The notes under the pieces are model-generated. The model worked only from the letters and a program-made list of their open reading frames with translations, searched no databases and was not told where the DNA came from. A program made the position numbers and the translations under genes. Below, piece after piece: positions 23,364-32,584 of a DNA stretch of 43,424 nt. The stretch is from Thermaceae bacterium (GTDB lineage Bacteria; Deinococcota; Deinococci; Deinococcales; Marinithermaceae): assembly GCA_027067955.1 (NCBI GenBank), contig JAMOUW010000030.1:1-43424 (forward strand), in the 5' to 3' direction. The stretch's first letter is position 1, and each line of letters begins with the position of its first letter.

Positions 23364-23394
23364 ATACGTTGTTGTTTGGGGAAAAGAAAAGTGA

Positions 23395-23436
23395 TTCGTG
23401 TCCCCGACCAAGGGCACGAAGTGCCCGCGAGGCCGG
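23395..23436 (+). repeat. Palindromic repeat family 2, copy E
   Basis: The leading TTCGTGTCCCCG and CCAAG are as in copy D. The inner stem GGGCAC-gaa-GTGCCC (23412-23426) differs in sequence from copy D but keeps pairing. Confidence 0.65.
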
Positions 23437-23510
23437 GCCTGCCCCGGACCTAATCCGGAGCCCATGTCGCGCCAGGACGCCACGGTTCGGTCGCCGCAAA
23501 ACAATGCTCC

Positions 23511-23674
23511 CTCCCCTGGGGAGGGCCGGGGAGAGGGTTTTGGCGCTGCAAGACCTAGATGTCGGGCTTTGGATTCGCAGTCTGTTTACGCACCCATATA
23601 TTCCTATCCTGCTAAACAGCCCCTCTCCGGCCCGCGACAACCCTTCCCCCGAGGGGAGGCTAAAAAACGCCAAA
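23511..23674 (+). repeat. Large imperfect inverted repeat
   Basis: The left arm (about 23511-23544, CTCCCCTGGGGAGGG then GGGGAGAGGG) resembles the reverse complement of the right arm (about 23616-23674, containing CCCTCTCCGG and GAGGGGAGGC). The arms match only in part, and each holds its own small palindrome. Confidence 0.4.
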
Positions 23675-23897
23675 GCTTCGTCCCCCAGCCAAAACCGGGG
23701 GTCCGGGCCGGTCACCAGGCCGTGCCCGCTTCCTGCAACTTTAAAACTTTCTTCCTCCTCCGGGGGAAGCATGCTACTGGCCGGTACCAGCTTGTTTTTG
23801 GTATCGAGCGGCCATCTTCTCCTTCCATCCAGGGGTTGCTGGTGTTGCAACTCTAAAACGCACGCTTGGAATCTGCAGTTTGCTGTACGCGTGCTTG

Positions 23898-23962
23898 CCG
23901 CAACCCGATCTTGGCGTTTCGCTTGGTATGGGCCCAGGGATTAAGCCTCGGCCGGGTTCCTG
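23898..23962 (+). repeat. Palindromic repeat family 1, copy C (degraded)
   Basis: CCGCAACCCGATCTTGGCGT and then GTATGGGCCCAGG match the start and centre of copies A and B with many changes; the outer stem is lost. Confidence 0.45.
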
Positions 23963-24088
23963 AATTTTTGTAACTTTCGGCCACCTCGCCCGGGGTACGT
24001 TTCCCTGTGCCCCCGGCCGGGGTTTACTATTCGTGCCAGTTTCGGCAGATGGATGCATTTTTGTGCAGCAAAGGAGGTGGAGCAGTTT

Positions 24089-24790
24089 ATGAGCAGGTAT
24101 TCTGCGGGCATGAGCTTTGCGCAAACCTTCGACCGCTTTCTGGCCTTGACGCGGGAGCTGTGGTCTTCGCAGCCGGGTTGGATTTTGGCACTGTCCGCCC
24201 TATCGGGATTGCTGTATCTGTTGCCTCAGCCCGCAGTCGCTCCGCTGGGTTTCGTCCATGTCCTCGCTCTGGCGACACTGTCCGTCTTTTGGGTCAAGGT
24301 GGCGGCCCGCGAAGGCCGCCTCGACGCTGCCGCCTTTGAGGGCAAAGTGCCGGATTGGCTAGCGTACCTTGGTGTGGCCCTCGGGGTGTTTGTGGTTTTC
24401 ATGGCGCTTGCAGTTCTTTTCTTTTTGCCTGTGTTCTTGTTACCTTTCCTCATTGCGGTCACTGTCTTTTTGTGGTTGGGGCTGGCCTTATTGCTGGTTT
24501 TTTATGAACCAGTCGTCTACGTCGAAGCAGAGGGGTTTGTAGAGGCAATGATGCAAACCTGGACGCTGGTACGCCGCTTCGAACAGCGCCCGGCGTTGCT
24601 TGAGGCGCGGTTTTGGTATCCGGTTTTACTGGGTTTGGCCGCCGTCTTGCCGCAGATATTCCTTCCGGAGCGTGGGTTTTCGGGAGCAGCTGGCAACTTC
24701 CTTTTGGCGCTGGTGCAAATCCCCTGGTTCGCTGCCCAACTCGTGGTGCTTTATGAAAACATCTGGAGAGGGGCCCGGGAATTGCGCTAG
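24089..24790 (+). CDS. Multipass membrane protein of unknown function
   Basis: A 233-aa protein with about five to six hydrophobic segments (roughly residues 30-46, 52-70, 92-116, 117-140, 177-190 and 202-220). Loops are short and no catalytic or transport motif is visible. I chose ATG 24089 because AAAGGAGGT lies 11 nt upstream; a longer start at 24053 lacks one. G+C here is lower (about 52 percent), as expected for hydrophobic segments rich in Phe and Val. A second, similarly built membrane protein follows after 55 nt under its own promoter. Confidence 0.7.
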   Translation: MSRYSAGMSFAQTFDRFLALTRELWSSQPGWILALSALSGLLYLLPQPAVAPLGFVHVLALATLSVFWVKVAAREGRLDAAAFEGKVPDWLAYLGVALGVFVVFMALAVLFFLPVFLLPFLIAVTVFLWLGLALLLVFYEPVVYVEAEGFVEAMMQTWTLVRRFEQRPALLEARFWYPVLLGLAAVLPQIFLPERGFSGAAGNFLLALVQIPWFAAQLVVLYENIWRGARELR

Positions 24791-24827
24791 GAACGTGTAA
24801 CTCGTGGCACATACCGCAATTCGCTTT

Positions 24828-24838
24828 TGTGATAAAAT
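24828..24838 (+). promoter_or_regulatory. Extended -10 promoter for the leaderless membrane-protein gene at 24846
   Basis: TGTGATAAAAT contains a TGn extension plus -10 TAAAAT (24833-24838). Seven bases later comes the ATG, the typical leaderless geometry. No -35 is needed for this type. Confidence 0.6.
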
Positions 24839-24845
24839 CAAAAAC

Positions 24846-25661
24846 ATGGAACAAATTGGTGGGGCTTTAAAGCGCGTGCTGCGGTATGCCCGAGCGTTTG
24901 TGGCCCACTCGGTCTTCTCCTTGGTTGTTGCTGCGATCTTTGTCGCGCTTTCGCGCGCGCTCAACGCCTACGTGCTCTGGAATCTGTTTGGAGCAGACGG
25001 CCCCTTCGGCACCGGGACGCCGCGACCATATGCATCTCCACTGGGCTGGCTGGGTATGGTTTTTGGCTGGCTGGCCCTTGCCTGGCTTACATATCTGATA
25101 TTGGGATGGTTGCAGTATGATCTGCACGGCTTCAAGCCCGACTTTCTGTCTGCGGTTGGCGCGGCGCTGGGTTCGGGGTTGCCTTATTTTGTAATCAATC
25201 TGCTGGCGACTCTTGTTTTCATAACCAGGCCCGTGCCGGTAAGATCCGAGGTTTACGGCTGGGCGGAGCTCATCACCCTGCTAGTACTGGCGGTGTTGCT
25301 ACCGGCCATGATGTACGCCGCCATTCACGCCGCGGGGTTCAGGACCGCTCTTTCCTTACTTCTGGCTGCACTTACAAGGCCGGGATATGGACGTTTGCTG
25401 ATACGGCCTGGTTTTTTGACGGCGTTCGCAATACTTGCCTTCTGGTTGGTTGCGGCACCCCGGCTGGGTGGTCCAGGGCTTTATATCAACATCGGACAGC
25501 CGATGCAGCCACAGTTCCGTCACCTTCTCATGGGAGAAGCCTTGCGTGGCTTCCTGACGACGCTGATAGGTCTGCCGCTGGTGGCGGCGGTGTTGCGTAC
25601 GGTTTACGACGTCATTTGGGGTTTGCCTGCTAACGCCACTCCAGCACCCGCTGACGCCTGA
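24846..25661 (+). CDS. Multipass membrane protein of unknown function
   Basis: A 271-aa protein with about six hydrophobic segments (for example LVVAAIFVALSRAL near 26-40, LGMVFGWLALAWLTYLILGW near 66-85, LITLLVLAVLLPAMMYAA near 139-157, and a last one at LIGLPLVAAVL). I recognise no family. I preferred ATG 24846 to 24804 because the promoter's -10 lies 7 nt before it, while the longer start would precede the transcript. The 3' end overlaps the convergent DUF58 gene by 32 bp, so the two mRNAs would be complementary there. Confidence 0.7.
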   Translation: MEQIGGALKRVLRYARAFVAHSVFSLVVAAIFVALSRALNAYVLWNLFGADGPFGTGTPRPYASPLGWLGMVFGWLALAWLTYLILGWLQYDLHGFKPDFLSAVGAALGSGLPYFVINLLATLVFITRPVPVRSEVYGWAELITLLVLAVLLPAMMYAAIHAAGFRTALSLLLAALTRPGYGRLLIRPGFLTAFAILAFWLVAAPRLGGPGLYINIGQPMQPQFRHLLMGEALRGFLTTLIGLPLVAAVLRTVYDVIWGLPANATPAPADA

Positions 25662-26388
25662 GCGCAGGAATGATCGCTTCGCCTACGCGCAAGCGAGCGT
25701 AGCCGCCGCGGGAGTTCGCGGCGGTGCCCAGAAACGCAACGTGTTCCATTAGCGCCTGCCGGTAGGCGGCTATTTCGATGTTGGAAACGCGTTTCTTTTC
25801 GCCGCTTTCGACGTCATGCCATTCGGCGGCTTCGCCTGGTGGCGCCAGTTCTTCGGGGGCTAGAATCTGGATCAGCAGCGGTTGCTTGTGGCTCAATCGC
25901 TGCAGGAATCCGGGCCAGTCGCCTTCGTCGAGGGCATCGCTGATCAAGATCAACTGACCGCGGGCGCGACCGAGGTCGGGCAGCGCCGCCAGCGGGCCGC
26001 GGGGGTCGGGTTTTAGCAGCCGGGCTGCGGCGGTGGTTTTGAGGCGTTTCAGCGGGCCGGTTGAAAGAGCGAAGGTTTCGTCGGGCAGAGCCGCCGCCAG
26101 CAGTATCCGGGCTGTCGCATGCGCGTAGGCCAGTTTGCCGTGGAGCTGCATGCTGGGAGAGCCGTCGAGCCAGAGGGTAAAGCGGGCGCGTTCTTCGCCC
26201 TGCCAGACGCGGGTATAGAGGCGGCCGCTGCGGGCGTAGGCTTTCCAGTCGACGAAGCGCGGGTCGTCGCCGGGGGTGTAGCCTCTGAGCTCCAGAAAAT
26301 CGAGACTCTCGCCGGTGCGCCGGCTGCTACGGCCTCCGGGAAAACGCTTGCGTACGGTGGTGCGAATGCGAAAGCGGAACATGCTCAC
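25630..26388 (-). CDS. DUF58 domain protein
   Basis: A 252-aa protein of the DUF58 family that typically partners a MoxR ATPase. The signature is GYTPGDDPRFVDWKAYARSG (about 36-55), followed by a vWA-like domain with WLDGSPSMQLHGK (about 73-85; D-x-S-x-S kept) and LILISDALDEGDW (about 144-156). No membrane segment is seen. The start is GTG overlapping the moxR stop (GTGA); an ATG two codons later is an alternative. It probably acts with MoxR in chaperone-like maturation of other proteins; the targets are unknown. Confidence 0.92.
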   Translation of the reverse strand: MSMFRFRIRTTVRKRFPGGRSSRRTGESLDFLELRGYTPGDDPRFVDWKAYARSGRLYTRVWQGEERARFTLWLDGSPSMQLHGKLAYAHATARILLAAALPDETFALSTGPLKRLKTTAAARLLKPDPRGPLAALPDLGRARGQLILISDALDEGDWPGFLQRLSHKQPLLIQILAPEELAPPGEAAEWHDVESGEKKRVSNIEIAAYRQALMEHVAFLGTAANSRGGYARLRVGEAIIPALRRQRVLEWR

Positions 26389-27281
26389 GCAGGGAGGGCT
26401 TTGGAGAGCAATTCTTCAAGCACGGCAGCCGTGTGCACCCCATCGAAGAGTGCTTCTTCGGTAAGGAATAGCCGGTGAATAAGGGCGGGGCGGGCCGCGG
26501 TGCGCAGGTCGTCCCACTCCACGTACTCCCTTCCCGCCAGCACCGCGAATCCGCGGGCAAGCGCTAGCCAAGCCTTGGCGCCGCGAGGGCTGATGCCAAA
26601 GCGGAGGAGGGGGTTTTCCGCTGCGAGCTGAGCCAGGTTGATTACTGCTTCGAGCGCACTCGAGGCCACCCGCACGGCTTGTACTCTGTCTTTGAGCTCT
26701 GCAAAATTCTGGGCCTCGGCGACCGGTTCGGGCATTTGAGGAGTTTCGCTCAGTATGCGCATCCACGCCTCTCGTTTGGGTGCAGCAATCTCCACTTTTG
26801 CCATGAAGCGGTCTATCTGTGCCTCGGGTAGTGGGTAAGTCCCTTCTATCTCGATAGGGTTTTGAGTAGCGATTACCAGAAAAGGGCTGGGTAACTCGTG
26901 GCGTATTCCATAGGCGGTGACCGCTCTCTCCTCCATGGCCTCAAGCAGGGCCGACTGGGTTTTGGGGGTCGCCCTGTTTATTTCATCTGCCAGCACCACC
27001 TGGCCAAAGAGCGGACCGGGGCGAAACTCGAAACGCTCGTCCTGCCAGACTTCGGTCCCGGTCACGTCTGCGGGCAGCAGGTCAGGCGTGAACTGAATGC
27101 GGCGGTAGCTCAGGCCGCTGGCGGCGGCAAAGCCGCGTGCGAGAAGGGTTTTGCCGAGACCCGGCAGGCCTTCGAGAAGTACGTGGCCCCCGCTGGTCAC
27201 CGCCGCGAGAAGCGTGTTTACCACGTCTTCCTGGCCGAACAGGAGATCTCCAAGGGCGTCGCGCACCTGTAGTATCGCCAT
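26385..27281 (-). CDS. MoxR-type AAA+ ATPase
   Basis: A 298-aa AAA+ ATPase. Walker A is GLPGLGKTLLA (about 38-48), Walker B VVLADEINRATPKTQSALLEAMEE (shown as VVLADEINRA, about 97), sensor 1 VIATQNPIEIEGTYPLPEAQ (about 137-156). These are the standard MoxR motifs. MoxR proteins work with vWA proteins; the adjacent DUF58 gene is coupled by a GTGA overlap. TATAAC lies 5 nt before the ATG, so the transcript is probably leaderless or nearly so. It is divergent from tdk. Confidence 0.95.
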   Translation of the reverse strand: MAILQVRDALGDLLFGQEDVVNTLLAAVTSGGHVLLEGLPGLGKTLLARGFAAASGLSYRRIQFTPDLLPADVTGTEVWQDERFEFRPGPLFGQVVLADEINRATPKTQSALLEAMEERAVTAYGIRHELPSPFLVIATQNPIEIEGTYPLPEAQIDRFMAKVEIAAPKREAWMRILSETPQMPEPVAEAQNFAELKDRVQAVRVASSALEAVINLAQLAAENPLLRFGISPRGAKAWLALARGFAVLAGREYVEWDDLRTAARPALIHRLFLTEEALFDGVHTAAVLEELLSKALPA

Positions 27282-27346
27282 GCTCCGTTATACCCGAACG
27301 GCCTACGCCTGCGGGGTAAGCTGGAAGGCGGTGTTTGGAGGTGGAC

Positions 27347-27931
27347 GTGCCGTTCTTGCCTTATCAGACAGGTTGGATTGAGGTTATCGCGGGGCCTATG
27401 TTTTCGGGTAAATCGGAAGAGCTTATCAGGCGCGTCAAGCGGGTGATGATAGCCGGTCAGCGGGTGCGCGTTTTTAAGCCGCGGCTAGATGACCGCTATC
27501 ACAAGACAGATGTCGTCAGCCACGACGGACAGCGGGTTGAGGCCGAGTCGGTGGCCGACAGCGCCGAGTTGCTCGAGCTCGCGCAAGCGAATGGTCCTCT
27601 GCAAATAGTCGCGGTGGACGAGGCGCAGTTCTTTGATGGTGGCCTGCCAGATGTGCTGGAATCTCTGGCCGATAGTGGAATTCGCGTCATCGTTGCAGGT
27701 CTGGATTTGGACTTTCGGGGTGAGCCGTTCGGCCCCATGCCGGAACTCCTCGCCCGGGCCGAGTTCGTGGAGAAGCTGAGCGCCGTGTGCGTTCGCTGCG
27801 GGCATTCGGCAACACGCACGCAGCGCTTGATAAACGGCGAGCCGGCCCGTCGAAACGATCCGGTCATCCTCGTGGGTGCAAAAGATGCCTATGAGCCTCG
27901 CTGCCGGGGTTGCCACGTATTGCGTGACTAG
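27347..27931 (+). CDS. tdk: Thymidine kinase (type II)
   Basis: A 194-aa thymidine kinase of the dNTP salvage pathway. The P-loop is [11 protein letters not shown] (about 16-26), followed by [20 protein letters not shown] (about 85-94) and the lasso/zinc site with CVRCGHSA (about 145) and CRGCHV (about 186). I chose GTG 27347 ([13 protein letters not shown]), which matches related N-termini and has GGAGGT close upstream; TTG 27335 would add four residues. The stop TAG is shared with the convergent hsp20 stop through the palindrome CTAG at 27928-27931. Confidence 0.93.
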   Translation: MPFLPYQTGWIEVIAGPMFSGKSEELIRRVKRVMIAGQRVRVFKPRLDDRYHKTDVVSHDGQRVEAESVADSAELLELAQANGPLQIVAVDEAQFFDGGLPDVLESLADSGIRVIVAGLDLDFRGEPFGPMPELLARAEFVEKLSAVCVRCGHSATRTQRLINGEPARRNDPVILVGAKDAYEPRCRGCHVLRD

Positions 27932-28344
27932 CCGGTTTCTACGGGCACGGAACGCCCCCTGGCCTTGGGAATCTTGATTTCCAGCACCCCCTGTTTCAGG
28001 CTTGCTTCGGCACCGCCTTCTACGATGGGTTCGGGGAGCGTAAACACCTTGTGGAAATAGCCATGCGGACGGGAGCGTGATACATAGTGTGCATTCTCGG
28101 GAGCGTGCCGCACCCCTGCTATTGTTAGGGTGCGGCCTTCCTCCTGCAGTTCGATGTCATCGGGTTTTACGCCGGGTACGTCGACAACTATCCTGAAGGA
28201 TGCACCTTCGTCCAGTATGTCAAGGGGTGGATCCCAATCGAAAAGATCATCGGCGTTGAGTTGCGACCTCAGCGCTGCTATGCGGCGTTCGAGTTCCAGG
28301 AGTTTTTCCAGATAGGTCCAGCGATCGCTGCGTTCCAGTTCCAT
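27928..28344 (-). CDS. Small heat shock protein (Hsp20/alpha-crystallin)
   Basis: A 138-aa ATP-independent chaperone. An N-terminal arm with a Leu/Glu-rich helix (about 8-35, [20 protein letters not shown]) precedes the alpha-crystallin domain with [20 protein letters not shown] (about 55-74), [10 protein letters not shown] and the closing [10 protein letters not shown] (about 117-126). The I-x-I/V tail motif is replaced by RSVPVETG (V-P-V). I chose ATG 28344, with GGTGGAGG 5 nt upstream. It is divergent from miaA through a short palindrome. Confidence 0.93.
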   Translation of the reverse strand: MELERSDRWTYLEKLLELERRIAALRSQLNADDLFDWDPPLDILDEGASFRIVVDVPGVKPDDIELQEEGRTLTIAGVRHAPENAHYVSRSRPHGYFHKVFTLPEPIVEGGAEASLKQGVLEIKIPKARGRSVPVETG

Positions 28345-28361
28345 GGACGCCTCCACCCATA

Positions 28362-28380
28362 AGTCTAACGCCGTTAGGAT
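28362..28380. promoter_or_regulatory. Back-to-back -10 boxes of hsp20 (-) and miaA (+) joined by a palindrome
   Basis: CTAACG-C-CGTTAG (28365-28377) is a 13-bp palindrome. Its two arms form the start of TAGACT on the minus strand (28367-28362, 17 nt before the hsp20 ATG) and TAGGAT on the plus strand (28375-28380, 6 nt before the miaA GTG). Confidence 0.5.
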
Positions 28381-28386
28381 GATCTC

Positions 28387-29301
28387 GTGCACCCAGATAT
28401 CCCGGTCATTACCGGCCCCAGCGCCAGCGGCAAGTCAAGCCTGGCTTTGCGATTGGCCGATGAGTTTGGCGTGGAAATAGTAAGCGCCGATGCAACCATG
28501 GTCTACCGCGGGCTCGACATCGGCACCGACAAGCCGAGCGCCGCCGAGCTGGCCGCCGTTCCCCATCACCTGGTGGACGTTGTGGATCCCGACGACTCTT
28601 ACGACGTGGTTCGCTGGGTTACGGAGGCCGAGCGGGTGATCGCCGGGGTGCTCGAGCGCGGCCGGATACCGCTGGTAGTCGGGGGGACGATCTATTACCT
28701 GCGCGGCTTATGCGAGGGTCTGCCTACTACCCCACCGCCCGACGAGGCGGTGCAACAGCAGATCTGGGCCGAACTGGAAAGCAGGGGAGAAGAGGAACTT
28801 CTTACTGAGCTGACGGCAGTCAGCCCGGCCGACGCCGCGCGGGTGGCGGGCAATCCCCGGCGGCTGGTGCGGGCGCTGGAGGTACTCAGGCGTACTGGCA
28901 GGCCGCCGGTAGAGTTTTCCAGGACCCGGCCCCGTTATCGCTGTGCCAAACTCGTGCTTTGGCCCGACCGGGCGGCGCTCAAGGAGAAAGTCTGGCGGCG
29001 GGCCCGCTGGCAGTTCGAGCATGGTCTCGTTGATGAGGTGCGCGCCCTGCTCGAGCGCTACCGCCGTATGCCCACGGCGCTCCAGTCCATCGGTTACAAG
29101 GAGGTCGTACGCTACTTGCGGGGCGAGTGGAGCTACGAAGAAGCCCTGGACGCGGATCGCCGTGCAGTCTGGAAATTGATCAAGCGCCAGTACACCTGGT
29201 TGCGCCGCGAACCGGGGAACGTTTCTTATCTCATGCGGGCGGGCGAATCTGCCTGCGAAGGTGCGTCCTTTTGGTTGCGGCGCTGTTGCCGGTCTTCTTG
29301 A
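28387..29301 (+). CDS. miaA: tRNA dimethylallyltransferase
   Basis: MiaA adds a dimethylallyl group to A37 of tRNAs reading codons starting with U. The 304-aa protein has the P-loop [17 protein letters not shown] (about 8-24), [19 protein letters not shown] (shown in part: [17 protein letters not shown], about 37-53), the HHLVDVVDP motif and [11 protein letters not shown] (about 98-108), then [12 protein letters not shown] near 236. The GTG start follows TAGGAT by 6 nt with no Shine-Dalgarno, so it is probably leaderless. Its TGA stop lies within the acs -35 box. Confidence 0.96.
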   Translation: MHPDIPVITGPSASGKSSLALRLADEFGVEIVSADATMVYRGLDIGTDKPSAAELAAVPHHLVDVVDPDDSYDVVRWVTEAERVIAGVLERGRIPLVVGGTIYYLRGLCEGLPTTPPPDEAVQQQIWAELESRGEEELLTELTAVSPADAARVAGNPRRLVRALEVLRRTGRPPVEFSRTRPRYRCAKLVLWPDRAALKEKVWRRARWQFEHGLVDEVRALLERYRRMPTALQSIGYKEVVRYLRGEWSYEEALDADRRAVWKLIKRQYTWLRREPGNVSYLMRAGESACEGASFWLRRCCRSS

Positions 29302-29327
29302 CGCTAGCACCGCAGCGGCCGTATGCT
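29298..29327 (+). promoter_or_regulatory. acs promoter overlapping the miaA stop codon
   Basis: -35 TTGACG (29298-29303), 18-nt spacer, -10 TATGCT (29322-29327). The start would be near 29334. The miaA TGA (29299-29301) is inside the -35. Confidence 0.7.
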
Positions 29328-29361
29328 GGCTCAAAACCCAAGTATGGGAAGGAGGGAACCG

Positions 29362-31314
<1,953 letters not shown>

Positions 31315-31323
31315 TCGCAGGGA

Positions 31324-31360
31324 AGGCGGCGGGTGCCGTAAGGTGCACCCGCCGCCTTTA
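31324..31360 (+). terminator. Terminator after acs
   Basis: A perfect 12-bp stem GGCGGCGGGTGC / GCACCCGCCGCC with an 8-nt loop, followed by TTTA. The T-tract overlaps the -35 box of the next gene. Confidence 0.8.
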
Positions 31361-31391
31361 CCTTGCCAGCCGTAGATGATAAGATTTATCA
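31357..31391 (+). promoter_or_regulatory. Promoter and Fur-type box of the metal regulator operon
   Basis: -35 TTTACC (31357-31362), 17-nt spacer, -10 TAAGAT (31380-31385). Overlapping the -10 is TGATAAG-A-TTTATCA (31377-31391), which matches the Fur-family 7-1-7 box TGATAAT-N-ATTATCA except at one base in each arm. Binding here would block transcription, so autoregulation is likely. Confidence 0.65.
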
Positions 31392-31394
31392 CGT

Positions 31395-31808
31395 ATGGAA
31401 GATGCCGGCCTGGAGCGGTTGATGTCGCTGCGGGGTTTGCGCCGCACCCCGCAGAGGGTGGCCGTTTGGAACGCGCTGGCCGAGAGCCCCGGGCAGACCA
31501 TTCGCGAACTGGCTGCCCGGCTGCAAGGGTCGGGAATAGGGCAGGCTACGGTCTACCGGGCGGTGCGCGCCCTGGAAGACGCGGGTTTGCTATTACGGTA
31601 TGCGGCACCGCGGGGGGAGCTGCGCTACGCGGCGGTACTGGGCCATGCCCATCTGTTGGTGTGCGAGGAATGCGGCTCGGTGCGTTCGCTGGAGCAGTGC
31701 GGTCTCGCGGCTTACGAAGACGAGGTGGCCCGGACCACGGACTACCGCATAAGCGGGCACACCCTCGTTGTGTATGGCGTTTGCCCGGCCTGTCAGGAGG
31801 CATTATGA
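31395..31808 (+). CDS. Fur-family metal-responsive repressor (Zur-like)
   Basis: A 137-aa Fur-family regulator: a winged helix with RRTPQRVAVWNAL (about 17-29) and GQATVYRAVRALEDAGLL (about 49-66), then a dimerisation domain with GHAHLLVCEECGSV (about 83-96) and the C-terminal CPAC (about 131-134). The two CxxC pairs form the structural zinc site. The metal sensed cannot be read from sequence. Its coupling (ATGA) to a ZnuBC-like transporter suggests Zur or possibly a manganese or iron regulator. The start ATG lies 9 nt after the -10, with essentially no leader. Confidence 0.88.
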   Translation: MEDAGLERLMSLRGLRRTPQRVAVWNALAESPGQTIRELAARLQGSGIGQATVYRAVRALEDAGLLLRYAAPRGELRYAAVLGHAHLLVCEECGSVRSLEQCGLAAYEDEVARTTDYRISGHTLVVYGVCPACQEAL

Positions 31809-32584
31809 ATGCAGCTGAAAGCACCGCGCGGATAGCAGTCGAGGTGAAAGAGCTTACGGTCCGTTTTGGGGATCACTTAGCCCTCGAAAACGTCAGCCTC
31901 AGCGTTCCGCACGGTGCATTCGTGGCTATAGTCGGTCCGAATGGTGCCGGGAAATCGACGCTGCTGAAGGTGTTGCTGGGGCTCGTTACCCCGACAGCTG
32001 GCGAAGTGCGGGTATTCGGGAGCCCCCCGAACCGGGTTGATCCGCAAAAGGTTGGATACGTTCCGCAATTCAAGACGCTGGACCGTACTTTTCCCGCCCT
32101 GGCTGAAGAGCTGGTGGTAAGCGGTTTGAGAAGGTCCTGGCCGGTGCGCATTGCGAAAGAGGAGTATGAAGCAGCGCGTAGGGTTCTCGAGCGCGTTGGT
32201 GCAGGTCATTTGCTGGGCCGTACGGTAAGCCGTTTCAGCGGCGGGGAGCTGCAGCGGGTATATCTGGCGCGGGCCTTCGTGCGACGCCCGGATCTGGTAA
32301 TGCTGGACGAGCCGGCGACCGGCATAGACATGCTGGGAGAAGCCGACATGTACCGCTTGCTTGAGGACTATCAGAAGGAAACCGGGGCAACGTTGTTGAT
32401 GATTACGCACGACTGGGAGGCAGCTTATCATCACGCGACGCATGTGGTAGTTCTCAACAGGCGCCTCGTTGGTTTTGGACCGCCGGAGCGAGCTCTTTCA
32501 GAGCGCTGTCTGCGTGAAGCCTTTGGCCACGTGGGCCATGCTCATGGTATTTCGTTGTCCTTTGGGGGTGGCGACCGTGCTTGA
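31805..32584 (+). CDS. Metal ABC transporter ATP-binding protein (ZnuC-like)
   Basis: A 259-aa ABC ATPase energising import of Zn2+ or Mn2+. Walker A is GPNGAGKST (about 44-52), the Q-loop VPQFKTLDR, the signature FSGGELQRVYLARAF (about 144-158), Walker B LVMLDEPATGID and the switch MITHDW. The C-terminus has GHVGHAHG, a His-rich tail common in ZnuC and MntB-like ATPases. Its ATG overlaps the regulator stop (ATGA), and its own 3' end overlaps the permease start by 8 nt. No substrate-binding protein gene is nearby. Confidence 0.9.
   Translation: MNAAESTARIAVEVKELTVRFGDHLALENVSLSVPHGAFVAIVGPNGAGKSTLLKVLLGLVTPTAGEVRVFGSPPNRVDPQKVGYVPQFKTLDRTFPALAEELVVSGLRRSWPVRIAKEEYEAARRVLERVGAGHLLGRTVSRFSGGELQRVYLARAFVRRPDLVMLDEPATGIDMLGEADMYRLLEDYQKETGATLLMITHDWEAAYHHATHVVVLNRRLVGFGPPERALSERCLREAFGHVGHAHGISLSFGGGDRA

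Larger units (their letters stand above)
22833..24088. other. Non-coding island of diverged palindromic repeats (about 1.25 kb)
   Basis: No supported gene lies here. The stretch between the ligase and a membrane-protein gene contains at least two families of repeat units with nested inverted repeats (see units below), a duplicated CCTGCGTC motif near 23130-23150, a CAATCC-TGT-GGATTG hairpin at 22915-22929, and a large imperfect inverted repeat at about 23511-23674. Open frames across it have no Shine-Dalgarno or family resemblance and read through the palindromes. Confidence 0.7.

Noticed and set aside
22833-24088. Several open frames of 60-190 codons and a possible CRISPR array
   Set aside because: The frames read through palindromic repeats, lack Shine-Dalgarno or leaderless boxes and resemble no family. 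The repeats are few, diverged and unevenly spaced, unlike CRISPR.
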